From contig WPIO01000199.1 of the NCBI GenBank assembly GCA_009760855.2, positions 1-64,000 of the forward strand: a stretch of DNA of 64,000 bases, written 5' to 3'. Each line of letters starts with the position of its first letter. The first letter of the stretch is position 1. Below, piece after piece: positions 24,238 to 35,819 of this stretch. The DNA comes from Cristatella mucedo (Eukaryota > Bryozoa > Phylactolaemata > Cristatellidae). Position numbers and translations under genes: made by a program. The notes under the pieces were generated by a model. That model was not told where the DNA came from and did not search any database. It saw nothing but the letters and a program-made list of their open reading frames with translations.

Positions 24238-24420
24238 CAAAGGCTCCAATCAGTGCAGCAACAGGAATATGCAGAGGAGAGCACTCGGCCATAAGTCCTG
24301 AGCTCAACAGCTTGGCCTTCTCTGTAAAAGCTTTTTCTCCAGCAAGCTGTCTGGCCGTAGGAACAATCGGCCACTCCTGTTCAGCCGTTGTTGCCGAATA
24401 GCAAGAGATGGTGGAATCTG
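24238..24420 (-). CDS. Probable receptor exon: 61-aa segment with two cysteines, unknown fold
   Basis: The minus-strand acceptor ttttcttgaaatgcacag and the donor TTTG|gtatag bound 183 bp open in one frame, phase 1 on both sides, exactly compatible with the TNFR-type exon downstream. The translation starts DSTISCYSATTAEQEWPIV and ends MAECSPLHIPVAALIGAF. It has two cysteines about 40 residues apart, consistent with one disulfide-bonded loop, and a moderately hydrophobic end. I recognise no family. It may be the end of a larger N-terminal ectodomain. The evidence is splice sites, phase symmetry and position only; no homology is claimed. Confidence 0.5.
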
Positions 24421-24945
24421 CTGTGCATTTCAAGAAAAGTATTCCGACAGCATGCTAATCCTACGAAGGCACCAAACCGGCACACTGTGTGCTCCTCTTC
24501 TAATCATTGTCACTTTCCCAGGTACTCCCACCTGAATGCAGGCTAATGAACTCATTTGGAAAATAAATCACTTTAACTCAGCAAACTTATAAAAGAAAGT
24601 GTCAAGCTGGGCAGGTACAGTGTAGCTATCATGACAAAAGGCAGCAATTTGCCACTTCTATCCAAATTTCACTTGTTCACGTTCAGCTAGGCTCCATTCC
24701 TTTCAAGGTCCTGTGACTCACTTCAGGCCTCTGATCAGGCCTTCTGGTCTGGCTACTTCCTAAGCAGGTACAATTTTGCATCACCTGCTTATCACAGTCC
24801 GATCGTTTAGCAATGTCTCCAATCAGCCTGCAATCCAGTGAAGACTGTGCCCGTTGGGTTGCATGCACTTTAAGCCGGCATTTGAATTGGGCTGACGTTA
24901 TTAAATCTCTTGACTTGAGAGTAAAAAACAAAGTTACACACTCAC

Positions 24946-25024
24946 GTGGTTTGATTAAATGGGGCCGGTACTGCACCTTCCCTAAACAGCTGTGGGGAGA
25001 GTCATCGAGGCAGGTCTGGCACAG
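24946..25024 (-). CDS. Possible short receptor exon with clustered cysteines
   Basis: The minus strand shows an acceptor ending gactacag and a very good donor, CCAC|gtgagt, around 79 bp. It opens in phase 0 and closes in phase 1, so it could join the exon at 24238-24420. The translation is LCQTCLDDSPHSCLGK followed by VQYRPHLIKP, with three cysteines spaced like part of a cysteine-rich module. A rival reading is an exon at 24722-24913 (acceptor ctctcaag, donor GAA|gtgagt) with five cysteines, but it ends in phase 0, which does not fit the next exon. Either may be chance; transcripts are needed to choose. Confidence 0.22.
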
Positions 25025-25613
25025 CTGTAGTCTGCTTCTAATGAGGTATGGACATAGGCCGATAACCGACTGGTGAGCAGACTATAATAACAATTATAAT
25101 AATTCACTTGATAAAGCGATAAAGACTGTGGATTCATCACCAGGGTAGACCAGGGGACCGGGGCAGTCGAGTCGAGTGTGAGAAGGGGCGAAGGGAGTCG
25201 TGAGTCCTTCGGCTCAGTGCATCTACAATCGACTGTTGGTGTCGGTAATCGGCTAGCTCTCTGCTGTATGAATCGAACGACAAGCTAATTCTAAATCTGA
25301 ATCTCCTGACTTGAGGCTAAAAACCAAGTTACACACTCACATGTTTCTTTGCTGGATTTCTTTTGCCCGTGTGAATTTTTCATCAGGGATTTATGTGTTT
25401 CAAGTGTGTATTGTATTATCAATAAAAAGTAGTCACAATCCTGCCCTGCCTGTGTAGATAATTATTATTAATACTCTGTGCAGTATTCCAATAAATGCAG
25501 GCGGATAGTAAATTTAGGTTTCCTAAAATCTACATGGCACACTGCAGCTCTTAACTGTAGAGCCTGCTGACAATGGACAAATGCACTCCCCTCAATGCCT
25601 CTAAATCATAGTG
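25025..25613. other. Spacer with a LINE tail scrap and a 45-bp direct repeat
   Basis: At 25082-25118, aataacaattataataattcacttgataaagcg is the reverse-complement terminus of an L2-like LINE. The stretch 24905-24950 recurs at 25302-25347 (atctc(t/c)tgacttgag, acacactcac(g/a)tg). No gene seen. Confidence 0.55.
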
Positions 25614-25794
25614 TGTATCTTCCTTTCTTTTCTTTAATCTTGCATGACTATTTATAAGGCTCTGTCATCATTTAGCTTCGTCAAGCTTTAGCAGACAAAA
25701 TTCGGAAACATTTTCATTCAAAAAGCAATTACATTCTTGTCTGATTGTACCCAGTTGTCATGCCTGCAAATTAAAAATGCTGGCCTGGTGCTAC

Positions 25795-26168
25795 AGGCAA
25801 GATGTTCTAACTCCGCTCGTCCTGGCACGTTCGCCAACAGACTTGATTTCCTTTAACTGAGAGAAAAGAGAAACATTGCTGAGTTGGAGGGCAGTTGATG
25901 TAGTCAGCAGGATGAAAGAGCAAATTAGGACGGCTCTACAGGATGTGCGACAGTCGGCAGCAGGAGACTGATCTAATGTCAAAGAGCGAATAAACCGGGC
26001 CTCCACTGCATGAACTGGCCGAAGTAGGGCAGCTAGGGACAATCGTGAGCCGTGGTGGAGCCAAGGGTCATCAAGCGAAGCTAGAATGGCTCCCTTGAGA
26101 GTGGAGCTCATGTTTAAGTGGTCGTATACAAATTGCTGCGCAAGCTGGCACACAAGTTCCCTTGCCAA
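25795..26168 (-). mobile_element. LINE family B 3' segment within duplicated block copy 1
   Basis: A minus-strand frame of about 125 codons (LVCQLAQQFVYDHLN... to ...KSVGERARTSG) is nearly the same in the second block at 44471-44836, as expected for a recent duplication. The layout (cagttgatgtagtcagcaggatga, gacagtcggcagcaggag, ccaagggtcatcaag) resembles the family B copies at 31.3 and 48.1 kb. Not a recognised protein. Confidence 0.4.
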
Positions 26169-26950
26169 GGGCTATGCACTCACGTGTTTGGTTCGGGAGC
26201 TTAGCACTGACTGAGTTTTACTAATATCTGTAGTTGCTGGGCCATAGCTCATGTGCTGGATGGGCAAATTCTTTCATTCAGCCTGCAAGTCTAACCCCTG
26301 CCATTGGCGATTGTGCTTACCTGGTGACTTTCTCAGAGATCAATGGCAAAAGGGTAATCGAGGAACTGCATAGGAAAAGATGTTTAATCAACTAATATTC
26401 ACTTATTTATGCATCACTATTTAATTTGAGACCAGGTTTTCTCTCATAAGGTACACTTTCCTATACTTAATCTGTCTTCAAATGACCAACAAATCAGAGC
26501 CCATCATCTAATTCGGCTGAATCAGAGCAATGATGATCAAATCAGGCTTTCATTACCAGTGAGGTCTCCCAAAGCATCATTCATGGGGTCACGTGAATGT
26601 GCATGCACGCATGTACAGAGCTGTGCCCCATACCAATGACTCTGTACATTTCATAGACCATGAGATTTACATGTCAGTGCCAAGCACCAGCTACCTGAGC
26701 TGACAACGCAGCTGAAAACCTTACCACGGGCCAAATCAGAAAAACTGCAGGGAATAGAAATGAACGTGTGTGACTTTAGTACAAGCTCAGTAGCAAAGCA
26801 TCCAACTAGTTAGCAGCCAAGCTTAGTTAAATATGACTAATAGTTGAAATAAGTAGACCAATTTAACAGCCTTAATTCCGGAGCAGCAGAAGATTCTAGG
26901 TCTGCTGCTTCAAGAAGGCAACCATGTGGATTACTTGCTTTAATAATAGC

Positions 26951-27240
26951 AATAATAATAATAATAATGATAATAATAATTCACTTGATAAAGCGCCCTC
27001 AGAGAACTTAATCTCTCTCTAGGCGTTTTACATTTGCTGCAAAGTGAAATGCAATTGAATGGTAAATAAAATCATTCTTAAAAAACAAACAAAATGAATA
27101 GTATGGTTAGGGGTGACATGCACAGGGTCAGCATGCAAATATGGTTAGTGGCAGCATGCACAGTGTCAGCACGCATAGGTACATCAAGGACGAATCACAG
27201 GGACCCACTAAATGCTGTCCTAAATAGGTGTGTTTTTAGG
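26951..27240 (-). mobile_element. Young L2-like LINE 3' end, private to block copy 1
   Basis: This ~290 bp fragment opens with an AAT-rich tail, then cttgataaagcgccctcagagaacttaatctctctctaggcg, and ends in the C-terminal coding region (complement of cacctatttaggacagcattta). It is absent at the equivalent point of the second block (about 45625), so it inserted after the duplication. It is heavily 5'-truncated. Confidence 0.9.
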
Positions 27241-28495
27241 TCAATAATTATTTATTAGTATCAATATTAGTTATGCAAATATATAGTGCCTTCCGAGAAC
27301 CAAAGCTCTTTCTAGGTACTTTACTTATGCTGTAAAGGATACATGACTAGCTGATTTTTAGTAATATTCGCGTTGTCATCGAGTATGACATAGTTAGACT
27401 TGAAATTCCCAAATTCAATGTATGTAGACGTCGTTAGTACTAGCAAGCAGAGTGTCAGCATAGGTACGCACAGAAATGACATATATCAATGACCTATTTA
27501 ATTCGGTCTTAAACCGATTTTTGAACTTCTTTTTAAATGCTGCTCTGTGTGAAAATGTTTTGATGTCATTCAGGAGTGAATTACAGGCTTTGGACTATAC
27601 AACCGAAATGCACGGTCTCTTCAGTTTTGTGCTTCATGCGAGGTATATATAAGCAACTGCATTTAGAAAAGCAGGTCGTATGATGCCTAGTCTGGTGGTT
27701 TATAAGTTTAATATGTAGGGTGGAGCCACTTAATGAAGAGATACATGGGTAAAGTCGATACCTGGCTTTATTGGTAATCAGTGCTGGTCGATAGGAAGTG
27801 GTGCAATTTTGCAATGAGGCCTTATAGGCTTCGAAACAACTGCATGCTTAGTGAAGAGCTAGATAACTTTAGTAACTAGCCAAGTAGCTGCAACTATGTT
27901 TTCAACATCCTTACACAAGTTAAGTTCAGTATTCGTTCCAATCATAGGTCGTGCTGAGGCTGGTTATCGGTTGCGACTGGTGATGTAGACATAATAAAGG
28001 CAAACGGCAACAACGTCACGAGTAAAGACAGCTGCAATGAATTAAACCTCCCACGATACTACTTGTAATATCTTCCCAGATCCATCAAGTTAGGTCCGGT
28101 CAAGAAGCCTTCTCTGTGAAACATGCAGAATAGCTTACTTTATCTATTTAGCAGGCAATCAGATCAGAGGCAGCAAAAGTGACCTCGGCCTCTAATCGCT
28201 TGAAACTGCTCTCGACAGGCAGGCTTCCTGGTTGACTCTGCATCCGGTTGTCACTAAGGTGTTTCTTTGTAAAAAACATTTTTTGAGTATTATTTTCATT
28301 ACAGTTGTTTGACCAGATGAAGCTAATTTAGAATGACTGCCGGTACTTGTTACTAATGTGCTCATCCAATTCTGTTCATCACTACAGCATAGAAGCGGGT
28401 AAGAGAAACCCTCCCCATCCTCCTCTAACCTCGTCTCAATTACAGGCAGTGCCTATCCTTCTTCCAACAGTTTTCTTAAATGCACAAACAGGCAC

Positions 28496-28552
28496 GGACA
28501 CGCGCGCACACACACTTACACACACACACACATACCTACACACACATTCAAA
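28496..28552 (+). repeat. (CA)n-rich microsatellite
   Basis: Interrupted CA repeats; the equivalent place in block copy 2 (about 46770) lacks them. Confidence 0.9.
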
Positions 28553-28849
28553 TTATCAGTATCTCTCTATTCCTGTTCCTCTCAACCGTCCAGGCCATGC
28601 CGACACATTAACGTTGAAGTTGAAATGTTGTAAATATTGCTCAATATATATTTATGGCTTTATCAAATGAATGGTTATTATTTCTATTTAGTGGCAAATG
28701 ATTACAGCTATGTAGTTGGTCACGTGCTAGTATCAACTTGTGAATCACTACTGTGGTGGTCTGTCTGCCTAATGAGTTACATGATTACCAGCTTTACCAA
28801 TCAGGTCAATGGGAACCAACGGGGTCCAATAAGGTCTATGGGGCATCCA

Positions 28850-29085
28850 GGTAACTGCTACTTACCATGGGGGCAGCTTTGATCGTCCCGAGACTGTACC
28901 ATGAGCACCATTGCACTCAGCAACAGCACGAGGTACCTGACGACAAGGATCACGGGTCAACTTGGATGGAACATCATCGATGTTCCCACTACTTACCACG
29001 TGGGCAGCCTTGATCGTCCTGAGCTTGTACTGTTAACAGCATTGCACTCAGCAGCTGCACCCAGGCAACTGACGACAAGAGAGCT
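28850..29085 (+). repeat. Tandem pair of ~100-bp units in block copy 1
   Basis: The units at 28855-28950 and 28990-29083 share cta(c)ttacca-gtgggcagc-ttgatcgtcc-gag-ttgtac and caactgacgacaag. Copy 2 of the block has only one unit (about 49420-49512). Confidence 0.75.
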
Positions 29086-29194
29086 CGAAAATGGCCAATC
29101 CCCTCCATGTTCGGCTGATCAGTACTGGCTCTGCATGTATCAGCTGCCCAGATACTGCCGACCCCTACGATCAGCTGGATTTTCCCTAGCCTAG

Positions 29195-30424
29195 TTTTGT
29201 TTGTTGTTTATCTTGGTTATCTTTGCCATGTTTGTCAGTCGGTTGGCTCGATCGCCCTATCACTTCCTACAATTCTTATCCATCTTGGAGCAACTGACTC
29301 TACCTTAAACCAATATGCAGCTCTATAGTGGCCAGCAGGGGGGGGAGAAGCAGCTGCACTTCAGCTTGACTCAAAGGTCTCAATCTATCAGTGCTACTTC
29401 GGAATTCACACCATGTCACACTGCTGGTCTAGGATAGTTTCGTCTCCCATAGGGTCAGCCTCCCATGCCAGGTGCTTGATCACTGAGCTCCGACTGCAGT
29501 CTGTCAGCTGACCCTAGCCCTCCCGAGGTCGGCTGAGTGCAGGGCAAGGCTGCTGCATTCGATAAGTGGCAGCATTCAAATTTGTCGCTGATTTAGTACT
29601 TTAAGGAACTAGCTAACTACGGCACACGACTGGGAAAATTTGTTCAAAGGTTTTTTCAATTAGTGGCCACAACATTCCAGAATCTATAAATCTTTTACTT
29701 ACGATCTTAGTTACAATGGCCAATGAGCTTTAGCTGAATCAGTTTGGACCAGCTGAAATTGTAAATTATTTTTTGGCGAATGCCTCGGATTGCAACGCAT
29801 CCACTTGGTAAAAACCTACTCAAGACTTGAAGCCAGTTCGCAGTTACAGGACGAACCACATTTTGTACTACGAAATGAAACCAGTTGGCTCATATGAGCT
29901 CTCGAATGGATTAGCTGATGCAGATTTGCAAAAATACCGTACACAAAAAACAATTCGTACCTATTGATTGGACACTAAATTGAGTTTCGAATATGCCCTT
30001 TATCTGCAAGGTTTGGGTGGCGGTTAATTAATACCTCTGCAAACAAAAGAAAAACGTTTGCCCACTAGGAGGGGATGCAATCTGAAACGACTAAAATAAT
30101 GATAGCAGTCAGTCCTTCAAATTGTGCAAGAACTTGATTTGTATTGAGTCATTCTCAAAATGGATGAAAGGTAATCCATAGCCAATAGTTACAAAATGAA
30201 ATATATTATGTTTCGGCAACCGTGAAAAAGTGGAGTCATTGCCTTTGGAATCACGAAAATGCAAATAGATTCGAGTTAATTTGCTTGTTGGATCACGGAA
30301 ATGAATACTCTATCGATCATGCGCAATCATTTGAAGCCCAAAAAACCGACAGAACCACTCCATATACAGAAGACCAATATATGTCTACCCTTGTACAGCT
30401 TTCACAGGTACAGCTATCCTTTTA
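29195..30424. other. Duplicated-block sequence without recognised gene
   Basis: It aligns to 49560-49975 and 50989-52050. Short open frames only. Confidence 0.5.
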
Positions 30425-31200
30425 AATATTAGTAAAAATAAAGAAAATACATTTTTTCTAGCCCACCCAAAGAACTCAATCTTTTTACAGACACTTCACA
30501 TTTCCCGTAAGTCAAGCACGGTGGAATGGTTAGTTTTAGCAAGCTCAAAGACATCATGCTTAACACTGTTAGAGGTGACACACAAAGGGTCAGCATGTAT
30601 ATATGGTCATTGGCAGCATGCACAGCCTCAGCACTCTTAACCACACGAAGACCGGAACGTGAAACCGTTAAATGATCTGGAAAATAGTCGAATTGCAGCG
30701 TCTTTTTAGACAAGATCGAGTCAGGGGATGCCGTGATGCAAATCGGAATTGAGTTAGAAGATTTTGAAGCATAGAAACTTAAGTCACCTTCTCCAAAGAA
30801 GTGCAGATCATCTGAGATATAGATAAACGATTAGATTCTGAAAAGCAGGTCGTCGAATACTTAGCCGGGTGTGGAAGTAAATCGGACTAGAGCAAAAAAA
30901 TAAATGGTACTCAACAGTAAGTGACAAACCTTGAAGATAATGCTTTGCTTAGCTGAGAGAAAGAAGGTTGGCAAGAAATGGTGTGACGCGGCAACTACCA
31001 AGCTCACGAGAGACAAGACTGATGATAGATGCAAAGTCTTGAAAAAGATGCAGATTCTCGCACCAGAGGTAAGTTCCTGATGGTACAGGCAGGGTGACCA
31101 GCCAACAGTGAGTTACAGAAGTCACAACAGTAGGTTATCAATGCATAGGTCAATCTGAAATTTGTACGCTTGTTCAAACAAGTCTTAATATTAGCCATTA
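30425..31200 (-). mobile_element. Old L2-like LINE 3' part in block copy 1
   Basis: It shows the antisense 3' UTR (gggtcagcatgtatatatggtcattggcagcatgcacag) followed by antisense C-terminal coding remnants (gagtcaggggatgccgtgatgcaaatcgg, agtgagttacagaagtc). The same insertion is at 52050 onward, so it predates the block duplication. Confidence 0.7.
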
Positions 31201-31515
31201 GGTAATGTAATGTAATGTATCTCCGTGTGTAACTCCACGAAGTCACAAAGACCACGTGGGTGTTATGCAGGAGAGTTTTGTATAGCCCACTCACTGCCTA
31301 AGCCGCTTTCGGTATGCATTCGGTAGCCCACAGACTTTGTCTCACGTAACAAAGAGAAAGTGGGATGCATAGCAGAGTCTAGAGAGCAGTTGAGGTAGTC
31401 AGTAGCATAGAAGTACCAGCTCAGGACGGCTGAAAATGATGTGCCATAGTCGGCAGTAGTTGAGTAGTTGTCGTTGTGCAAGAAGTGAGTAGATGTAAAA
31501 TGAATTGCATGTAGC
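31201..31515 (-). mobile_element. LINE family B 3' end with (ACATT)n-type tail
   Basis: The plus strand begins with (taatg)n at 31201-31219, the complement of an ACATT tail, then tgtatctccgtgtgtaactcc, matching 47972 onward. The minus-strand frame ends with SLLRETKSVGYRMHTES, nearly the same as SLLPETKTVGYRMPTES at 48.1 kb. It stops near 31515, where the palindrome at the edge of the AT-rich element begins. Confidence 0.6.
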
Positions 31516-31516
31516 C

Positions 31517-31637
31517 TAGGGCTCGATCGAATGACGTCATCAATTACAAATCGTCCTCCGATAAACAATCTCGCTATCACTCGATCGTTTCTCGCCTTGC
31601 GATTTATTTAATGGCTGACGTCATTCTCGAGACCCTA
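31517..31637. repeat. ~120-bp near-palindrome at edge of the AT-rich element
   Basis: The left arm TAGGGCTCGATCGAATGACG and the right arm, whose complement reads TAGGGTCTCGAGAATGACG, pair for about 55 bp each with a short centre near 31578. Both arms hold the self-complementary octamer TGACGTCA. The ends allow a TA target-site reading (TA|GGG...CCC|TA). It may be a small foldback/MITE element or the folded terminus of the adjoining Polinton-like fossil. Confidence 0.65.
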
Positions 31638-31999
31638 TATTCCATACCCTTCATTACATATCTACTAAGAGTTGTTTAGCTTGATGTGACTATATAAAAG
31701 TAAAAAATAGTTGCAATTAATCAAATATTGAAAGAAAAAATTTGTTCTACCTTTTTATACATGTCTCAAAACATTGATAACTTAATGCGACGGGAGGGTG
31801 AACAATGTAGCGATCATGCAAGACGTATTAGAGAAAAGGTAAAAATTCGTACAGGTCTTCTTCCATAATATCGTTTCTCAAAAGACAGTGTAGATGCATT
31901 GATTACAACTTTACGATCACCAAAATCTATAAAACTAGATAGTCCTATTGCTAAGAAAACCGCTAAGCCTAAAAGCGGATGGTCTTTCGATAGAAAATC

Positions 32000-34900
32000 C
32001 TAGAGGCTAATGAAAATTCATGAAACAGGTTGGTTTTTAGGAAAATCTTCTCTCGGTAAATTATTAGATTATGAATATATTGGACTAGATAAGAACGAAA
32101 TTGATTTTGATGTAATATATGAAAAGATTGTAGCAGAACTTAAATTAGTTATTAAAGAACTACTTAAAAACAAGAGTGAATTAAAAATGACATTTGTTAT
32201 GTCGCCTATTTTAGTTTCAGACAGTGGTGTTTATAATTACCAACCATTTGCAGGAGTAAGTAATTAAAAAATAAATAGAGTTTCAGATATTTATAGAATA
32301 ATTAGAATGTAATTTGAATCTTTTAAAAAGGAATTAGAGTAATGGTTAGAAAGAGGTTCTAATTGGATTATAGTTGGCATTAATGCTATTTATGCAAAGT
32401 TTTCTTATTTTTGACATAAATTTGGTGATAGTTACTTACCAATGCCAGAACGATTAGAAAATACGAGATCAAAAAATAATATAAAGAATGAATAAGATAA
32501 TCTTTGTGCTTTATGGTGTGTGTTAAGGTTTCTCCACTGGAGAGATAATCATCCAGAATATATTGCCGATTTACTGGAATTATTCCATGAGAAATATTCA
32601 CAGCATCTAAAGAGAATAGAAGAGTTGTTCAACGTTAAGGAGAATTATCCTTCAAACGTATTAAATGTTGTCGATATTCCTCATTTAGCTGAATTATTTA
32701 ACATATAACTATTATTATATCGCATATAACATATATTGTAGCACATGATCAACATATAAAATATACTATAACTATTAATGTTTACGAATATGATGATACA
32801 AATCCAACTCCACTTATAGTAGTTGATACAGAGAAAGAGAAGCATTTAGATCTTCTTTTGTATAGCACTTCAAATTAAAGCAACTTTCATTATGTAATTA
32901 TTAAAAACTTTAATGGTTTTTGTAGAAGTAGCATAGGATATGGAACACAGCTTAGTTGTAAAAGATGTTTGTGTAGATTTTACTCTAAAGATAAACTAGA
33001 ATCACATGTGGATGCTTGTAAACGTGGAAATGATGGTAAGTATAGAATAAGAATGCCAGGTGCAGATAGTAAAAAAGAAGATAAATGTTATTGTAGAGAT
33101 TATGCTAAAACGTTATAGTGTCCTTATATTGCCTATGTAGGATTCGAATGTTTACTTACAAGCTTTAGAAAAACCGATAAAGTAGATCCTACTACTTCAC
33201 TGGGTACTTTTTAAAAGCATATTCCTAATTCACCTGTTTATATTATTATTGATTATGAAGAAAAACAAAGAACATTTAAATTATTCAATGGTTCGAATAA
33301 TTTTAGAGATCTATTAAAATTCTGTTAGAAAAAGTTGAAACAACAAAAAAGGAAATGAAACCTGTTCTTGATTAATACAATACATTCGAATATAGTTATT
33401 TTAAGGAAAAAGACAAAGAAGATTTTGAGAATGCAACCATTTGTCATGTTTACGATTTAGATTTAGAGAGATATAAAGTTTTAGATCATTGTCATTTAAC
33501 AGGAAAGTATAGGGATGCTGCACATAATGCATGCAACTTAAATCTCAGCATTAATCCTAAGAAGTTTAAACTTTCAGTATTTACTCGCAACCTAAAAGGT
33601 TACGACTCACATTTATTAGTACAAGAGTTTCAAGATTTAAAACTAGATAAAAAAGCTATTGCCAATAACATGGAGAAATATATAAACATTGAAATTGGTT
33701 CACTTACTTTAAAGACTCTTTACAAATGTTGCAAAAAGGCTTAGCAGATCTTGTAAATAATGTTGTTAAATCAGGAAATCCATTACAACCAACAAGAAAT
33801 TACTGTTCAATGTTGGATGAAAATGAATTCGATCTATTAAAAATTAAAGGTATCTATCTCTACGAGTATATAGACTTATTTTCAAGACTAGATGAAAAGT
33901 CACTACCCCCAATTACAAGTTTGCATAGCACATTAAATGATACAAAAATATATGAAAAAAGTATGATCGTGTTAAGAAAGTATGGGTATTGATGAAAAAA
34001 ATAGATCCAAGCACTGAAGATACATTAGGAAAGTACAGCGATATTTATCTAACTATGGATGTCCTTCTACTTGCAGATGTATTTACATTTTAAACATGTA
34101 TCATAGAAAATGGATAGTTTAAATCCTGCCAATTTCCTTACAGCACCAGGTTTAACTTGGTCTGCAGGTTTGAGATTTTCAAAGGTTAAACTTGATTTAT
34201 TAACAAACTTTGAACATTTTGACTTCTTTGAAAGTGCCATAAGAGGAGGAATAACGCAAGCATCATGTAGATATGTCAAAGCAAACAATGAAATGGCTTC
34301 TCATTTTGATGGTACTAAAAAAAAGAGTTGGCTACTTTATGTTGATGCAAATTCATTATATGCTACAGCAATGACACATCCACTTCCAATTTCTAATTTC
34401 AAGTTTTTAGATAGTAAACAAATAAACAAGATTACAACTGAGAAGATATTATCAATTAAAGAAGATGCAGAAACTGGTTATGCTTTAGAAGTAGATATGT
34501 ATGCACTGTCCAGAAGAATTACATGACACTTATTGTGCTTATCCTATTATACCAATTAGGAGAAAGTAGGTGTTAAAGAATACTCTGAATATCAAAAGAA
34601 AACATTATTAAGGGATGCTAAGAAGAAAATATATGATCGCGAAACTAAAGTGAAAAAACTGATTGTTGATCTTGAAATAAAAGTTAAATATGTTATCCAT
34701 TATAGAAATCTACAACTTGCAATTGAAAGAGGATATGTATTCACTAAGATACATAGAGTAATGAGTTTCACACAAAGTAGATGGTTTAGTGGATATATAG
34801 TTAATACCGTTGAAAAAAGAAAAGTAGCAAAAGAAGAGTTTGAAAAAGAATATTATAAACTCAAAACAATGCATTCTTTGGAAAGACCGTGGAAAATGTT

Positions 34901-35800
34901 AGAGAACGAGTAAACATTGCATTGTTTGATCTTAAATATGATAAGGATGTTGTAGTTTCAAATAAAAAAGTAATGAGTGCAAGATTTAAAGACAGAACAT
35001 TGTTTAATCGAGATTTAGTTGGAATTGAAACAATGAAAGCCGAGATATGTCTTGATAAGCCTATTTATTTAGGTTTTACAATTCTAGATATTTCAAAAAT
35101 AATAATGCAAGGTTTCTATTATAACACACTTATAGATTATTGTAATTATAAAATAGCACTTGCTTATACTGACACTGATTCTTTGGTAATGGAAATAAAT
35201 ACTGATAATGTTTATAGAGACTTTGAAAATTATTTAGATTACCTAGATTTGTCTGGTTATTCTAAAAACCAAGATATATGGAAAGCAGAAGGAGCTGACA
35301 AGATTATGCCTGCTAATAAGGGAAGTTTAGGGAAATTCAAGGATGAAATATGTGGAAAATATTCAGTAGATTTAAAAACAAAAGATTTCATTAAAGATGA
35401 GACAGGTGTTATGATTGACAAATCTATTGTACTTGATGACGGTGTTTTCTTAAGACCAAAACTCTATTCAATGGAAATAGCTATCAAGAAAGACAAAGGA
35501 ATATAAGTTAAATCTGCAGTTAAAAAAGCAAAAGGAACAAAAAGGACGTCGTAAAAAAGTGCTTGTCACATTCTGAACATGTTGGTTGTCTTAAAACTGG
35601 ATATGATGTTTATTGCAATCAATCAAGATTTCAATCTAGAAACCATCAAATTTATACTATAAAACAATCTAAAAAAGCACTATCAGCATTTGATTCAAAA
35701 CGATATTGATTAAACTGTGGAAATACTAGTTACTCTTACGGACACTATGGGATTAAAGAGAGTGGCGGTCATCGTAAAACTTTAAATATTAGTATTGATG
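32000..35800 (+). pseudogene. Protein-primed DNA polymerase B part of the Polinton-like fossil
   Basis: In order along the plus strand are an N-terminal region typical of Polinton PolB, a zinc-finger-like segment (CKRCLCRFYSK... HVDAC), the DHCHLTGKYRDAAHNACNL block, the exonuclease-domain motif RNLKGYDSHLL, the polymerase motif YVDANSLYATAMTHPLP (motif A with the SLY signature), the catalytic YTDTDSL (motif C), and a C-terminal AFDSKRY/SYGHYGI region. These are known features of protein-primed PolB of Polintons and adintoviruses. The gene is broken. Confidence 0.85.
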
Positions 35801-35819
35801 CCGAAAAGAAAGATTGAAA

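Larger units (their letters stand above)
25614..31200 (+). repeat. Large duplicated block, copy 1
   Basis: It corresponds in order and orientation to 44272-52830. Sub-blocks pair as 25614-26950 with 44272-45625, 27241-28640 with 45630-46835, 28655-29535 with 49258-49975, and 29537-31200 with 50989-52830. Identity by eye is about 93% in the first kilobase and nearer 80% at the far end. Copy 1 has a private LINE end (26951-27240); copy 2 has private insertions of about 2.4 kb and 1.0 kb. No host gene is recognised in it. Confidence 0.85.

Noticed and set aside
24722-24913. Cysteine-containing minus-strand frame as a receptor exon
   Set aside because: It has fair splice sites but ends in phase 0, which cannot join the phase 1 exon at 24238-24420, and the plus strand is open as well.
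25791-26168. 125-codon minus-strand frame conserved at 44.5 kb as a host protein
   Set aside because: The conservation is explained by the recent block duplication, and the layout matches a repetitive LINE 3' segment.
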